From Ipomoea triloba (lineage: Eukaryota > Streptophyta > Magnoliopsida > Solanales > Convolvulaceae): a DNA stretch of 64,000 nucleotides. This document shows, in pieces, positions 10,501 to 22,114 of this stretch. The first letter of the stretch is position 1; every line of letters starts with the position of its first letter. Under the pieces are notes generated by a model, which saw only the letters and a list, made by a program, of their open reading frames with translations, was not told where the DNA came from and made no database searches. The position numbers and the translations under genes were made by a program. The DNA is taken from the NCBI RefSeq assembly GCF_003576645.1, contig NC_044917.1, positions 524,692 to 588,691 of the forward strand, given 5' to 3'.

Positions 10501-12553
10501 ATATTTTCGGACCATATACACCACGTGGTCTTGATATTTTATTCTTATCTATCTCATGAAAACGTTAATGGTTTGTGGCTTGTGTTTCTTTAGGGTTCTG
10601 ATTATTTTTTTTCTTCAGAATGTGCCTCCTGCAGTACTTCTCAGATTTCTTCGGGAGCATAGGTCAGAATGGGCAGACAATAACATTGAAGCTTATTCAG
10701 CTGCAGCTGTTAAAGTGGGTCCTTGCAGCTTACCAGGGGCTCGTATCTGTAACTTCGGGGGCCAAGTCACACTCCCACTGGCTCACACCATCGAGCATGA
10801 AGAGGCAAGTAACTCGGTCTCTTTCCTGATGTGCTTTCAGAGCCCTTATTTTTATCCTTATAATTTGATTTCTCCCTGTTTTTAATTCGACCGTGTTACT
10901 TTTTCTGCATAGCAGTTGCTGGAGGTTATTAAATTCGAAGGAATTGGCCATTCTCCTGAAGATGCAATGATGCCAAGGGACATGTTTCTGTTACAAGTAA
11001 GTGACATTTATTTATATTGGTGGCGAGAAATAAGAATGTTCCTGTCGTAAAACATGTCCTTCACGAACCATCTTTCGTGAAATCTAGTTTTGTTTAATGT
11101 AAATATGACTTGGTTGCTTTTAAAGTTGCGTTGTCTATTCTCGTTGTATGCTTCAATAGAATGTCATCCTTTTATTTGTTTCTGACAGCTATGCAGTGGA
11201 ATGGATGAGAATGCTGTTGGCACCTGTGCCGAGCTAATATTTGCTCCTATCGATGCATCTTTTGCCGATGATGCACCTCTCCTTCCTTCCGGTTTTCGCA
11301 TCATTCCCCTCGACTTTGGAAAGGTTTGCTTTTTTAGTTTAGATCTTGTCTTTACTCTTATTGCCCTAGTTTCATCTATTTCTTATTTTAGTGTCTGAAA
11401 TGCTATGCAGGAGTCTTCCAGCCCGAATCGCACCCTCGATCTCACTTCTGCTCTCGAGACTGGGACAGCCGAGAATAAAGTGCTAAATGACCTCAACACC
11501 AATAACGGTGCTGCGAGATCTGTGATGACTATTGCTTTTCAATTTGCGTTTGAAAGTCACATGCAGGAGAATGTTGCCGCAATGGCTCGTCAATATGTGC
11601 GAAGCATTATCTCTTCTGTTCAGAGGGTAGCATTAGCGCTTTCTCCTTCTCACTTGGGCTCCCATGGTGGACTGCGCCTTCCCTTGGGGACTCCTGAGGC
11701 ACATATTATTGCTCGCTGGATTTGCCAAAGTTACAGGTTTGCCATATTCGTGCTTGAGTTTTAACCGAATTGTTTGAGAACAGGATATCATATGCTTGTC
11801 CCTCTTTCTTACAGGTGTTATTTGGGCGTCGAGCTACTTAAATCCACCGGTGAAGGAAACGAATCAATTCTGAAAACTCTATGGAATCACTCGGATGCTA
11901 TTGTTTGCTGCTCCGCAAAGGTTTGCTTTTCTTCTATCTTGATTACCCTAATTTGTAATTTGTAACTTTCCTTTTATAGAAATCTCGAAGAAACTCCGTT
12001 TAACTGATGTTGTAGAAGATTATTTTGTACCTATTTCAACTTTGTAATGGATTGTGCAGGCACTGCCAGTTTTCACGTTCGCAAACCAGGCTGGTCTCGA
12101 CATGCTTGAAACAACGTTGGTTGCACTTCAAGATATCACTTTGGAAAAGATATTTGATGATCACGGGAGAAAAAGTCTCTGTTCCGAGTTCCCACAGATT
12201 ATGCAACAGGTTATAAATTCTCTCTCGAAAATGCACAATATATACTGTTTCGATCTTCGTATCTTTACCTCCACAGCACTTAGAATCATCACAACTATAT
12301 ATACGTGTCTGTTATTCCAATAAGATGCTTTGAACCGAACCCTTTCCCTACCTAAAGAAATGGGGGAGCAGTAGATTAACCGGTTTGAATAACATACTGT
12401 TGACAGGGATTTGCTTGTCTCCAAGGCGGGATATGCATGTCAAGCATGGGCAGGCCAGTTTCGTACGAGAGAGCAGTGGCATGGAAAGTTCTGAATGAAG
12501 AAGAAAGCGCGCATTGCATCTGCTTTATGTTCATAAACTGGTCTTTCGTCTAA
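7524..12553 (+). CDS. HD-ZIP class III transcription factor (ATHB-8/ATHB-15 clade)
   Basis: This is a nuclear transcription factor of the family that sets vascular, meristem and leaf polarity. Exons: 7524-7726, 8035-8194, 8335-8435, 8555-8645, 9126-9221, 9303-9416, 9504-9587, 9671-9826, 9947-10021, 10108-10214, 10300-10492, 10619-10804, 10916-10996, 11189-11323, 11411-11736, 11815-11920, 12060-12209, 12407-12553. They sum to 2511 nt, or 836 aa, the normal family length. Visible domains in order: homeodomain (about 15-75, with IKVWFQNRRCREKQRKE), leucine zipper (about 76-120, with LLMEENDRLQKQV), START domain (about 155-370), and a C-terminal MEKHLA-type region ending CICFMFINWSFV. The clade is judged from the N-terminus SCKDGK, ATGTAVEWVQMPGMK and the C-terminus; ATHB-8 and ATHB-15 cannot be told apart with certainty. 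Intron 12 has a GC donor. The stop is TAA followed directly by a second TAA. Confidence 0.95.
8635..9135 (+). promoter_or_regulatory. miR165/166 target site split by intron 4
   Basis: Joining 8635-8645 (CTGGAATGAAG) to 9126-9135 (CCTGGTCCGG) gives the 21-nt miR165/166 complementary site. It matches miR166 over 18 consecutive bases, with mismatches only at the extreme ends. It encodes part of the START domain (PGMKPGPD). Because a 480-bp intron divides it, only spliced mRNA carries the site. This arrangement is known in the family. Confidence 0.92.
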
Positions 12554-12829
12554 TAAGTTTGTTAGTGTTGTTACCCGGGGATCGGATCTATCTGTACGAA
12601 TATTACCCTGACTTAAGAACCTCTAATGGCTTCGTCTTCCTCGTCTTTTGTGTAAGTTTGTAACCCAGGAATCATCAGGATACAGGACAAGAACCTCTTG
12701 AACCACCTTTTGTTTGCTCTCTGATCTGGTGCATGCTTGAATGTTAGTATGAACTATCTGTTTGAGAACCTTTGTTACATGTTCTTTTGCTAGTAATTGC
12801 TATTGTTATCCCCTACTACTTCTCCCTAG

Positions 12830-12860
<31 letters not shown>

Positions 12861-14880
12861 TTCGCCTCGATTAACATTCTGCATTCGATATCTTCACCAC
12901 TAGGGTTAAACTATTTCGAATTTGGGTCTAAGATTTGTTTTTGGTATCTTCACCACTACTGTGTAAGAAGTAAATCAATTTTGGTTGTTGGCTCAAATTA
13001 AGAGGTCAATAGATAGCTCACCTGAGGAGTCGAATTTGAAACTTTATGGTTACCTAGTCAATTTAGTTGGATTTGTCTATTTACTATATGAACGGGAAAT
13101 GCTTTATTAGGTAGGCTTAAGAGACAATTCCAAATTAATTATGCAATAATTGAGATTACTTACACCATCAGGTGCAGATTGAAATTTTCTCGAGCTATCT
13201 CAATTTTTTAGGATTTTCTCGAAGTATCACAACTTTTTAAGATCGAACACGTGAAATTTACAACTAAAAATGACATTAGTGGGGTTGGCTTTTCTTTATA
13301 GACAGCCAACAATCCCATACCAGTCCAAATGCAAAGATTTGAATTAGGTTTTTGAATTGAGCAATGTGCTTGCAATACACCTTTTCTCTGTTTCTTTGCC
13401 CAAAGAAAAAGCCATTCCAAGCTTCAAAAGGGGCAGCCAAAATATCCCAAGATTAGTAAACTATTAATCCACATGCTTAGCTTTCTAAGCTTGCAGCTGT
13501 GCATTCTAATTAAGTATTCAGTGTACTACTTTGACAGGCTTTTTCTGTAGGGAAAGTTGTGTTAACTTAGTAGCAAACAGCTGTGTAAAGGGGGAGAGGA
13601 AACTTGGTGGAACATTGACAAAAGTTTAAGTATTTCTATACATAGGTAACAACATTGAACCATTCAAATGGTACTAATTAAACAAATTAAAATAATTTAA
13701 TTGGTAAAAAAATTAAGTTATATATACACGAGTCTCGGTGACACTGACAACACGTGAAATGAATTTTGATGGGATACGAATCATATTATAAACAAAGTCG
13801 GTGATGAACACAAAATATCAATAATGCATGCATGTATTCATACCAGAATGTAGCAAAATATCAATAATGCATGCATGTATTCAAACCAGAATGTAGTAGT
13901 GCCACCTTTAGAATAGAGAGAAAGACATTCCCCTAATTTATACTTCACGAAAGGGATTTTTCAAATAATAAATTCATATGAAATAGTATTAAAAGTGAGA
14001 CGACTTTTGAGAAGTGATCGAATTGATAAAACATGATTTTTATATCAAAAAATTAAGTTTAATTCTTACTAATATCTTCTTTAATTTATCGAGGGTAACT
14101 TAGGTTAGGTTTGCAAGGACGTACGGAACATTAACCAGCCTTTGTCTCCATGCATGCATACTTTAAATTGTAGGGCATGCCCACAAATCCCACAATGTGA
14201 CTTTTCACAAAAACGATGCCGGGTTTGGTGGTTAGTGTTTTATTTACTTGGTTTGGTTGTTTGGAATGTAGCTTGGACCTTTCTTAATTTTGACTTAAAT
14301 TTCTTCCCATGAAACCTCCCTTGCTAAGTAACTTCTTTACCTCTTTACCTCTTAATATTGTCGAAAAGAGGTGGTCAAGCGAGTGTAACATGATTCTCGT
14401 ACTTGGAGGTCTCAAATTTAATTCTTTGATTCTTGTCGATATTTTCTCAGTTGAATCTATTGTATTGATCTCAGATCCTTAGTGTGATTTACCACACAAG
14501 CTACTATGTAATTTTCAAGATTTACCCACTGCACAAAATATACAGTACACTCTCGAATAGTGGTTACGAGTTCCTTTCTTCACACACAAAAAAAACACAC
14601 ACACAATTACACAAATGACACAATGTACTATAATTGTGAGTTTGGTCCTAAAACGTTGTAACGTAACGTGGCATATATATATATATATGCAATTAAACAG
14701 GAAAATAAAATTATTAATTAACTTGTAGTGTTTAATTAATTAAGTTAGTGCAAATTGCAATTTTACATGCAAACCTGAATCATGTGGAAGCTAGTAGACA
14801 AATGAAGCACTAGCGTAAATGAACAATGAAAATGACCCATTCTATTAATTAAGCTCCAAATGACTAAGCCACCATGCTAT

Positions 14881-14919
<39 letters not shown>

Positions 14920-15920
14920 TGCTCCAAACGGGGTGACTATTTGACCAAATGAGTAGAACAAAATTATTGTACTAAAATATTATGAGTTTGATTTTTTCCA
15001 ATAGTAATTTAGTCGAGTCTGTTGCGTATATATTTTTTATTGTGATTTATTTTTCTTATATGATTTATGATATATATTACATAACTGAGATTTATTTGGT
15101 AAGCACAAATTCTCAAGTAGTAACATGTTTCTCTATTTTTTTTAAATCATAAGAATAGCACTCAATCCACTCATGATGATTAATGTAATTTAGAAATTTA
15201 GTGCCAAATTAGTATCAATCAATCAATGCAACGTGTACCAATAGGGAGTTGTGTTGCTATTAAAAAAAATCACTTTTTGGTTTTTGCACACAAATCACAT
15301 CATACAATTCAAAATATATATAATAAAGTATATGGTAATATTAATTAATAAAAAAAATGACACTTTTAATTTATAAGTTATGAAAAATAGCATACTTAAT
15401 AACTTTTAAAAGATGCGATGTTGATTACCAATATAACATTTTCTTTTTTAAAAAAACAATATAATTTCTTTTCTATAATTGTACTCCGATATATCATAAT
15501 TTGCACGACACATAAAATTGATTATATAATTATGTTAAAACCATACTATATGGATCAAAATTTGTTTATCAAATTATATCTTTTAATAAAATATTGTTTA
15601 ATATCTTATATTACATGACTTTACATCTAGTAAGTGTTATATGAAATTTAAAAATAGCATAATCCTACCTAGCTTGCTTTTAAGCTCCAATGGTGTAAAT
15701 ATAATGACAAACACGACATACCATATTAATAATTGTGCTTATGATGTTGAAGCATGACTCAATTGATCAATGCAACCAACTCCAAATAAATTTATAAATT
15801 TTACTTTACTAACAACGACAAGATGTAAGGTTCGAATCATCCAGTAATCTATCTCCTCTATCGGTCTTCAAGATGAGAGTGATATCGAGTCTTAAATTTA
15901 AAATTTTATCAATAATTATG
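12554..15920. other. Intergenic spacer with simple repeats and SINE-like debris
   Basis: The 3' flank of the HD-ZIP III gene is followed by AT-rich sequence. It contains an (AT)n tract at 12834-12860, a 43-bp tandem duplication at 13812-13897, an (AAT)n tract at 14880-14920, and a degenerate SINE-like segment near 14375-14460 (GTGGTCAAGCGAG, then GGAGGTCTCAAATT). I see no gene. Confidence 0.6.
13812..13897. repeat. Tandem duplication, two 43-bp units
   Basis: A unit containing ATCAATAATGCATGCATGTA and then CCAGAATGTAG occurs twice head to tail with one visible base change (TTCATACC versus TTCAAACC). Confidence 0.85.
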
Positions 15921-16507
15921 GTCATGATTATTAATATAAGAAAATATAAATACATGGTTCACCCATAGGTAACCCTAAAGCCACCCACGCCCATAGCTAA
16001 GTGCCCATCTCCGGGCTCTAGCTACTCGGCCACTCTGCCGACTAGTTATATTCCTCGCGCCACTCTCGGCTGACTACCATAGTCATCCCTCTGATGGTCT
16101 CCAGGTCCCATCAAGTCATCTGAATGGCTGCCTAATCATCCCAGTTGGCTATTGTGCTGGCCATCTGGACCTCTCGGTCGGCTGCTGGGTTGGTTGCCTC
16201 CGTTAGGTGTTCGCTTCTGCTCCTGGTTGACTCCATCGTTCTACCTGCCTGATCAGTTGTCAGCGCCAACTCCTACTAGTCGGCTAGTCTCCACCCCAGG
16301 TCGACTGATTGGCACTTGCCTGACTGCTTATACTCGTTCTACGACTAGTCTATTCGCTGACTCTGTTCATCTCTCCTTGTCTGACCCACTGGGTGTACCC
16401 CCATCCCTGTATCCCATAAGTCATGATTATTAATTATTAAATAGTAATATATGAAAATATCAATGAATGGTGCACCCATAGGTAACCTTAAAGTTACCCA
16501 CACCCTT
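15921..16507. repeat. GC-rich insert bounded by direct repeats
   Basis: Segments 15921-15993 and 16420-16507 share GTCATGATTATTAAT, then CACCCATAGGTAACC and CACCCACGCC/TACCCACACC in the same order. Between them lies about 425 bp of GC-rich DNA with many CGGCTG/GACTAG-like words and a spurious 93-aa frame. Solo or nested repeat DNA is likely; no transposase or reverse transcriptase is visible. The right copy runs directly into the TATA box of the next gene. Confidence 0.6.
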
Positions 16508-16671
16508 ATATATATACTACTCACAACCTTCCCCATTCCTCACAACTCACCAATCTATTCAAAAACTAAACAAATCTCTCTCTCTCTCTCTTCCTCTCTA
16601 TCCGTCTCTCTCAAATTAAATCCAAAAACAAAAATTGAAGGATCGGAATCGAATTATTAGAAAGTAGAAGG
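16505..16671 (+). promoter_or_regulatory. TATA box and CT-rich leader of the DUF761 gene
   Basis: TTATATATATAC (16506-16517) lies about 165 bp before the ATG. A CT dinucleotide tract (16577-16592) sits between them, as is common in plant core promoters and leaders. The TATA box directly abuts the right-hand direct repeat. Confidence 0.6.
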
Positions 16672-17250
16672 ATGGAGCCAAGCAATTTTCCGGTGGTGGC
16701 AAAGAAATTTTGGAGCTTCGTGAGGACTGCGTTGTTAATGTTACGAAAGGGCATCATCTCCAAGACGAAGCTGATGCTCGACATCAACCTCGTACTAAAA
16801 CGCGGCAAAATCGCCGGAAAAACCGCCATCCACAACCTCATGCTATTCCACCACGCGCACCACCTCTCGTCCTCCTCCACCGCCGCCGCCCTCCGCCGAT
16901 CGTCGTACACCGCCACCCACCCCAGCGAGTACGAGTTCAGCTGCCGCGACAGCCCCGCCTACCACCTCCCTTTCTCCCTCCACAAGAAGAGCAAGCACCA
17001 CCACGCGCCGCCCACCTACGAGGACATCCTGGCCGCCAACGCCGTCGTCAAGGCCCTGGAGATCCTCCACAGCGAAACCGCCTCCCCGGCGCTGCCCGGC
17101 TTCGGCCGGACCCCCGTCGTCCGGCAGCTTAGGATCACCGACTCGCCGTTCCCCATTAGAGAAGTCGACGAAAACGATCACGTCAACGAGGCGGCGGAGG
17201 CCTTCATTTCTAAATTCTACAACACTTTGCGGCGGCAGAGCGCCGACTAG
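16672..17250 (+). CDS. DUF761 domain protein (cotton-fibre-expressed family)
   Basis: This is a single-exon protein of 192 aa. The N-terminus is basic and moderately hydrophobic (FWSFVRTALLMLRKGIISK, about 13-31). The middle is rich in His and Ser. The C-terminus carries the DUF761 signature VNEAAEAFISKFYNTLRRQ (about 171-189). Family members are plant-specific and poorly understood, so no biochemical role is claimed. The coding sequence is very GC-rich, with C or G in most third positions, in sharp contrast to the AT-rich flanks. The high GC creates long open frames in the other frames (for example 16710-17132 and the minus-strand 16843-17181), which are shadows. The start is the first ATG after the leader. 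Confidence 0.85.
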   Translation: MEPSNFPVVAKKFWSFVRTALLMLRKGIISKTKLMLDINLVLKRGKIAGKTAIHNLMLFHHAHHLSSSSTAAALRRSSYTATHPSEYEFSCRDSPAYHLPFSLHKKSKHHHAPPTYEDILAANAVVKALEILHSETASPALPGFGRTPVVRQLRITDSPFPIREVDENDHVNEAAEAFISKFYNTLRRQSAD

Positions 17251-19194
17251 AATTCTTACGTTATATCATGTCGGTCGTAATTTTGGTTTTGTTTCCATGC
17301 ACATGAACTTGCATGCAATATACGGGTCGGGTCGGGTCACTCAGCCCTAACACAAAACGTTTCACATTGCAGATTGAAAGCTCTGGGCATTTCAAGTTTT
17401 GTATGCTATATTTGTATGTATCCTATTGTCCCATGTATCTGATTTTTTCTAGTTGGTAATAAATCGCAAAATTAATAAATATATATTACTGCTCACACCT
17501 GAAAGCCCACAGTTCAAATTCGTTTCTTCACATCGGGACTTATACTGTTTGTACACCTCAGGACGGATAACAAGTGATGAAACATTTAATTTTCTCTTAA
17601 GATTTGAACCGACAATTTTGATTGAGTGGAAATCAAATAAGTTGGTATGATCTCGAATGAAATCAAACTAACCTATGGTAGCTAGTTGAACATGATAACA
17701 TGAAACTTTAATGTAGTAGTTAAAGAATGGAGGGATGTGATTCCACTAATACCCAAAAAGCAAGAAAATCTTGAGTGGGGAGGACCTCCATTGTCTACAA
17801 AGTGTAAACATTTTACTATTTTAATCAACGACTTTACTTTGTCTTTAATTGTTCTTTGCTTTTCAATCAACCAAAATAACCAAACACGACTTTGGTGATT
17901 CTTACTTTAAAAAAAATAATGAGGAGAGAAATTAAACTAGTTTATATCATCTCTTGTTCCTGTGTAATAATCTGAAAATCATTTATGAGAGGTAAACAAC
18001 ACTAACAAGAGTTTGTGCGACGAATTCGACCAAAAAAATATTAGCAATATAATAATTGAACTCATGACATTTTGATTCAAGAATTATGATATATGTATTT
18101 ATTTAGTCACTGCACATTTTTCGGGGCATTGGTGGTTCTTTCTTTTTAGGTTGGATTTGGATTGATTATCTGTCTGGACTGTAGAGCCCTCGTCTCATCT
18201 CATCTGCCAAACACATCCCAACAATACAGCGTGGTAGAAATCAGTAGGAATGATTGTGTTTAACTAAAAAATTATTATTATCCATTAGGGTTTAGTTTGG
18301 TAAAATAAATGCATGCGGTTAGGATTGATTGACAATATTATTATTCAATTCCTTAAGTGCCACGCAATATCTTTGTCTGTCTATACCAATATTTGTTCTT
18401 CAAGGGAATATAATAGTTTAAATTTTAAGTTTGGTTGAATTGATTCAAGTTTAGTTTTAGTGGAATTATATATATGTGTAGGTTTAACTAGTAATGACTC
18501 AACTATTCACAAGTCAAAAAGAGTTAAACTAGTTTGGTTCAAATTTAAATTTGATTGCAGTTAAATCAAGTTTTGTTCTCTGTCTTGCATCCCGATTACC
18601 CGTGCTATCTATTAAGCAGATAGTTTGAATTGAGTTACTTAGACATTATTTCTAGTTTATTTCTCGCAGAATAGCTAGACTGCTTAGTATTTTGTTTATG
18701 CTACTTTTATGCGTTTGCAGTATTTATACTTCTTTATTACCATCAATGAGAAGATTATGCTTTGCATTCTTTACATGGTATAGAGCTACCTAGCTAAATT
18801 ACAGTTAAAAAATAAAAGAGATTTTTTGAAAAAAAAAAATGTTTTTAGAGGCATATAATGGTTGGTGAGTTGGTGGTTAAAGATTGAAAATGACTGAAAT
18901 GAAAAGATTGTGGACATTTGTCAAATTTTCAACATCATTTAACTTTAATTTAGGAGTTTTTTACATACAAAAGTCAATATAGTTAAAGATGGTGGACCTC
19001 CATATATCGCAATTGGCCCTATTGGTAATTCTAGATTGTTCAATTCATTTGAGATGATGTGAATAAACACGTAATAACTTGAATGGTTTTAGTTTAATAT
19101 ATGCTTAAAAATCTTGATTATTCCAATGATAATCTTTAGTTTAGTTGGCCATTAAAGTTTTAGTTAACATTATGAGTTTAATTTTTTTGAGTGA

Positions 19195-19312
19195 CGATAT
19201 CACACTAGGAAGATTATATGCAACGAACTCAACTGATCGAGTAGATTTCAGTAATAATCGAACTCGTAACCTTTTAGTACGAGAATCGTACTCCACACCT
19301 ATTCGGTCACCT
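19195..19312 (-). mobile_element. Degenerate SINE-like copy
   Basis: Read on the minus strand, GGTGACCGAATAGGTGTGGAG-like sequence (19291-19311) is followed by TTACGAGTTCGATTATTAC (19251-19270). This resembles pol III A and B boxes about 40 bp apart. Similar B-box-like tails (AAGTTCGATTCTTGC) occur near 39970. Confidence 0.4.
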
Positions 19313-20868
19313 ACCTTTTTCGAGCCACCAAACATATAAGCAAATTGCTAATTAAATAGTGAATACACAAACATATTAGTAATATAAAACTTTATAATAA
19401 TGAACCCAACAATTTATTAGTAAGCAACGATTAATGCAATTGAAAAGTCTAAGATTCAATTCTTGTGGGGTGCGACGACCCAAATTAACCATATAGTGAT
19501 AGAGATATGAATACCATAACCTCTTTTTTTTTTTTTTGGTGAAATATATTGTTAATTACTCCATATTTAGCAATGAATTTAGAAAGGCAAATATGTATAT
19601 TCTCATGCATATTATTATTCTTTTCTAAGTTCCTTTTGCCGTACGTACATGATTACTTTTGCTCTCTTCGCAGCTAAACCAGCAGCGCAGCTGATGATCA
19701 ATAAGAATGGAATAAATATGCTTATTTATTTTCTGATTTCTATTTTTATTTAAATAACACTTATTTTATTGAAAAACATAAGAAAAATAGAGAACCAATC
19801 TCTACTTTAAACAGGTACTATATATGACAATAGGAGGATCATCTATCATAAGGGAATTCATTAGATAGCAATAGAAGGATCCTCGAACACCTAATATTCC
19901 TACTATGACAAATTTTTTTTTTTAAATTTATATTGGAATTATAAATTAAGGAAATATGGAAATGGATTGATTTGAACCAAAAAGACAAAATAAAGAAAGA
20001 CCAAGAAAGCAACAGAGCAGAAGAGAAAAAGAAAGAAAGGAGCAAAGTAGGGTTTTGTGGTGCTCAATTATTGAACTCCTGCATTGGGCCAATCAATTGT
20101 TTTTTATTTTTTTCCTCAAAAAAAATTCTTGTTTATTTTTATTATTATTTTTTTCAATCACGACAATACATCGGTTCTTTAATCTGCAAACCACACAAAA
20201 TGAGTAAATTATATTAAGAAGATAATGTATGTCAAGTTTGAAAAATCTAAGAGGGTGTTGGACTCTTGGTTGAAATCGAACTTATAACTTTTAGGTAGGA
20301 GAGTCATGCGCTTCACCTACTCAACAAACCTTTTGAGACAATTTTTTTTTCTTTTTCATTGAGATTATATATATACATATTAGAATTTTTTTTAAAAAAA
20401 ATAAGAATGCCAATAAGTCTACAGTTCTAACATCATTTTCCACCTTTTATTAAAGAAATTAACTTTTTAGACTGCATACCCCATCATGCATGCATGCTTT
20501 TATGGCCACTGAACAAGTGGAGAATTTAATTAAATCGATATATAGATAGGTATTAAATTGATTGAACCAAAAGCTTAATCTCTTTTGTTAAATTAGATAG
20601 AAGTGGTCGATCTAGAGATTCACATATGGATTCAGGGCGTGCGAATCATACGTACTTCTGTACGTGCGAACGTGTGGAATATATAGACATATATATACAT
20701 ACAGTTTGTGAATTTTTGCTCATATCCCCCACCCCCTCCCCAACACCCCATCTTTTGGTTAGCTTTATTAAAGTTATGGAGTGTATTTTACTTCAATAAT
20801 ACAATGAAGACCATAATATTTAAAGTAATTTAAACTCTATTTGTCTTTGTCTTGTGCTCAATGTTGTA

Positions 20869-21045
20869 GAAGGCGGTAGGCACTAGGCGGACGAATAATA
20901 ATAATAAGAAAAACACAGTTGTGTGCACATTACACACACATAAAAAAAACATTCCGTAGAAATTGACCGAGTAAGGCGCCGACCGAGTTGGCTGATTAAG
21001 GAGGTGAGTTTGGCTAACTCGAATTGGACGCTTAGACCGCTAGTC
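20869..21045. repeat. GGCGCTAGG-type dispersed repeat, copy 1
   Basis: GC-rich words such as GAAGGCGGTAGGCACTAGGCGG and GACGCTTAGACCGCTAGTC are interrupted by an AT-rich stretch (20897-20965). A related segment lies at 26695-26860. It is probably a diverged non-autonomous DNA element. Confidence 0.4.
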
Positions 21046-21350
21046 AGCCAATTAATGTTCACAATTTATATACTAAATGTTCACAATTCAAATTTATTAT
21101 GAACATTTAATATGTGTATGGTCACGGATCCACCTTGCAAGGTAGATCCATATCTATGATATAACTATTGAATATTCCATCATATTGATTGTTTTTTGGG
21201 CTTGACTTATCAATTTGTTAGATTGAGCTTTTGGGCTAGCTGGATACCCAATGTTCCACCACATTTATTTATTTTATAACATCATTCTACGGACAACATA
21301 AAATATTGCAATATTGTGGACCAATTCATTAAAAAAATAAAAATAAAAAG

Positions 21351-22114
21351 GTCAAATGTTTTTGTTGGCCCAATTAAATTTTATTGTAGATAGCCTACAA
21401 TGAATTATAAGCCCAATTAACACGTGGAAAATATAGTTCCGTCCCATTAATTTTCTCTATCAATTAAAGCTCAAAAAATTTTGGGCCCAACCAATTGTTT
21501 TTCACTTCAAAGCCCAACCCTTTTCAGCCCAAACATAGTAATCAAATCTCCGTTCCGTTATATGTCTCAAACAATTATCCATTTTCTTTTATAATTACTT
21601 TTTTGAAAAAATTATTTAGAATCTCATTTTTAATTTCCTGTACGTTTCAATTTACTATTTTACTGATTTCATCCTATCATTATATTCCATTTTTTTTAAA
21701 TTAAAAAAAAAAAAGAAAAAAAACATAAATACACCGTACGTAGGCATTCCATCCTGTATATCTCGTTCCCTGAAAGTAGTGAACTCCTCTCCTTCTCCGT
21801 TTGAAATCCTGAGCGATCTCTAATCTTCTTGACTGAAGAAACCCTAAATTTTCTGGCAGATACACATTGCGTTTCGTATACATTCCTTGATCGTCACTTC
21901 TGGGAAGATCACTCCCAGATTTCAGATTTTTTTTTTCCTGGTTTCATCGTTCTGAATTTTCTTGATAGTAATATCGCATTGCGTATTGTGTGTGTGGGTG
22001 TTTGTGTTTGCATTTGTTTTCGTTTAAAAACACTGTCTTTGAAGAGGAGGGGGAGAGTTTCGGAGGAATTTGTTGGGGGGGGATTTTGAGGGGATGAAAA
22101 TCGGGCGATGAACG
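21351..22114 (+). promoter_or_regulatory. Promoter and leader of the MUT9-like kinase gene
   Basis: Several GCCCA/GGCCC (site II-like) motifs lie at about 21367, 21411, 21484, 21512 and 21526; such clusters are frequent in promoters of housekeeping plant genes. The leader contains two small uORFs close to the main start: 22094-22111 (5 codons), which ends 3 nt before the main ATG, and 22108-22143 (11 codons), which overlaps it. Confidence 0.5.

Larger units (their letters stand above)
17251..21350. other. AT-rich intergenic spacer with degenerate SINE-like copies
   Basis: No gene is supported here. Recognisable pieces are SINE-like copies on the minus strand at about 19195-19312 and 20255-20335, and a GGCGCTAGG-type repeat at 20869-21045. 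The rest is AT-rich with poly-T and poly-A runs. Confidence 0.6.

Noticed and set aside
16710..17181. Long frames overlapping the DUF761 gene on both strands
   Set aside because: They are by-products of very high GC3 in the true frame, and their translations are Pro/Arg- or Gly/Val-rich low complexity.
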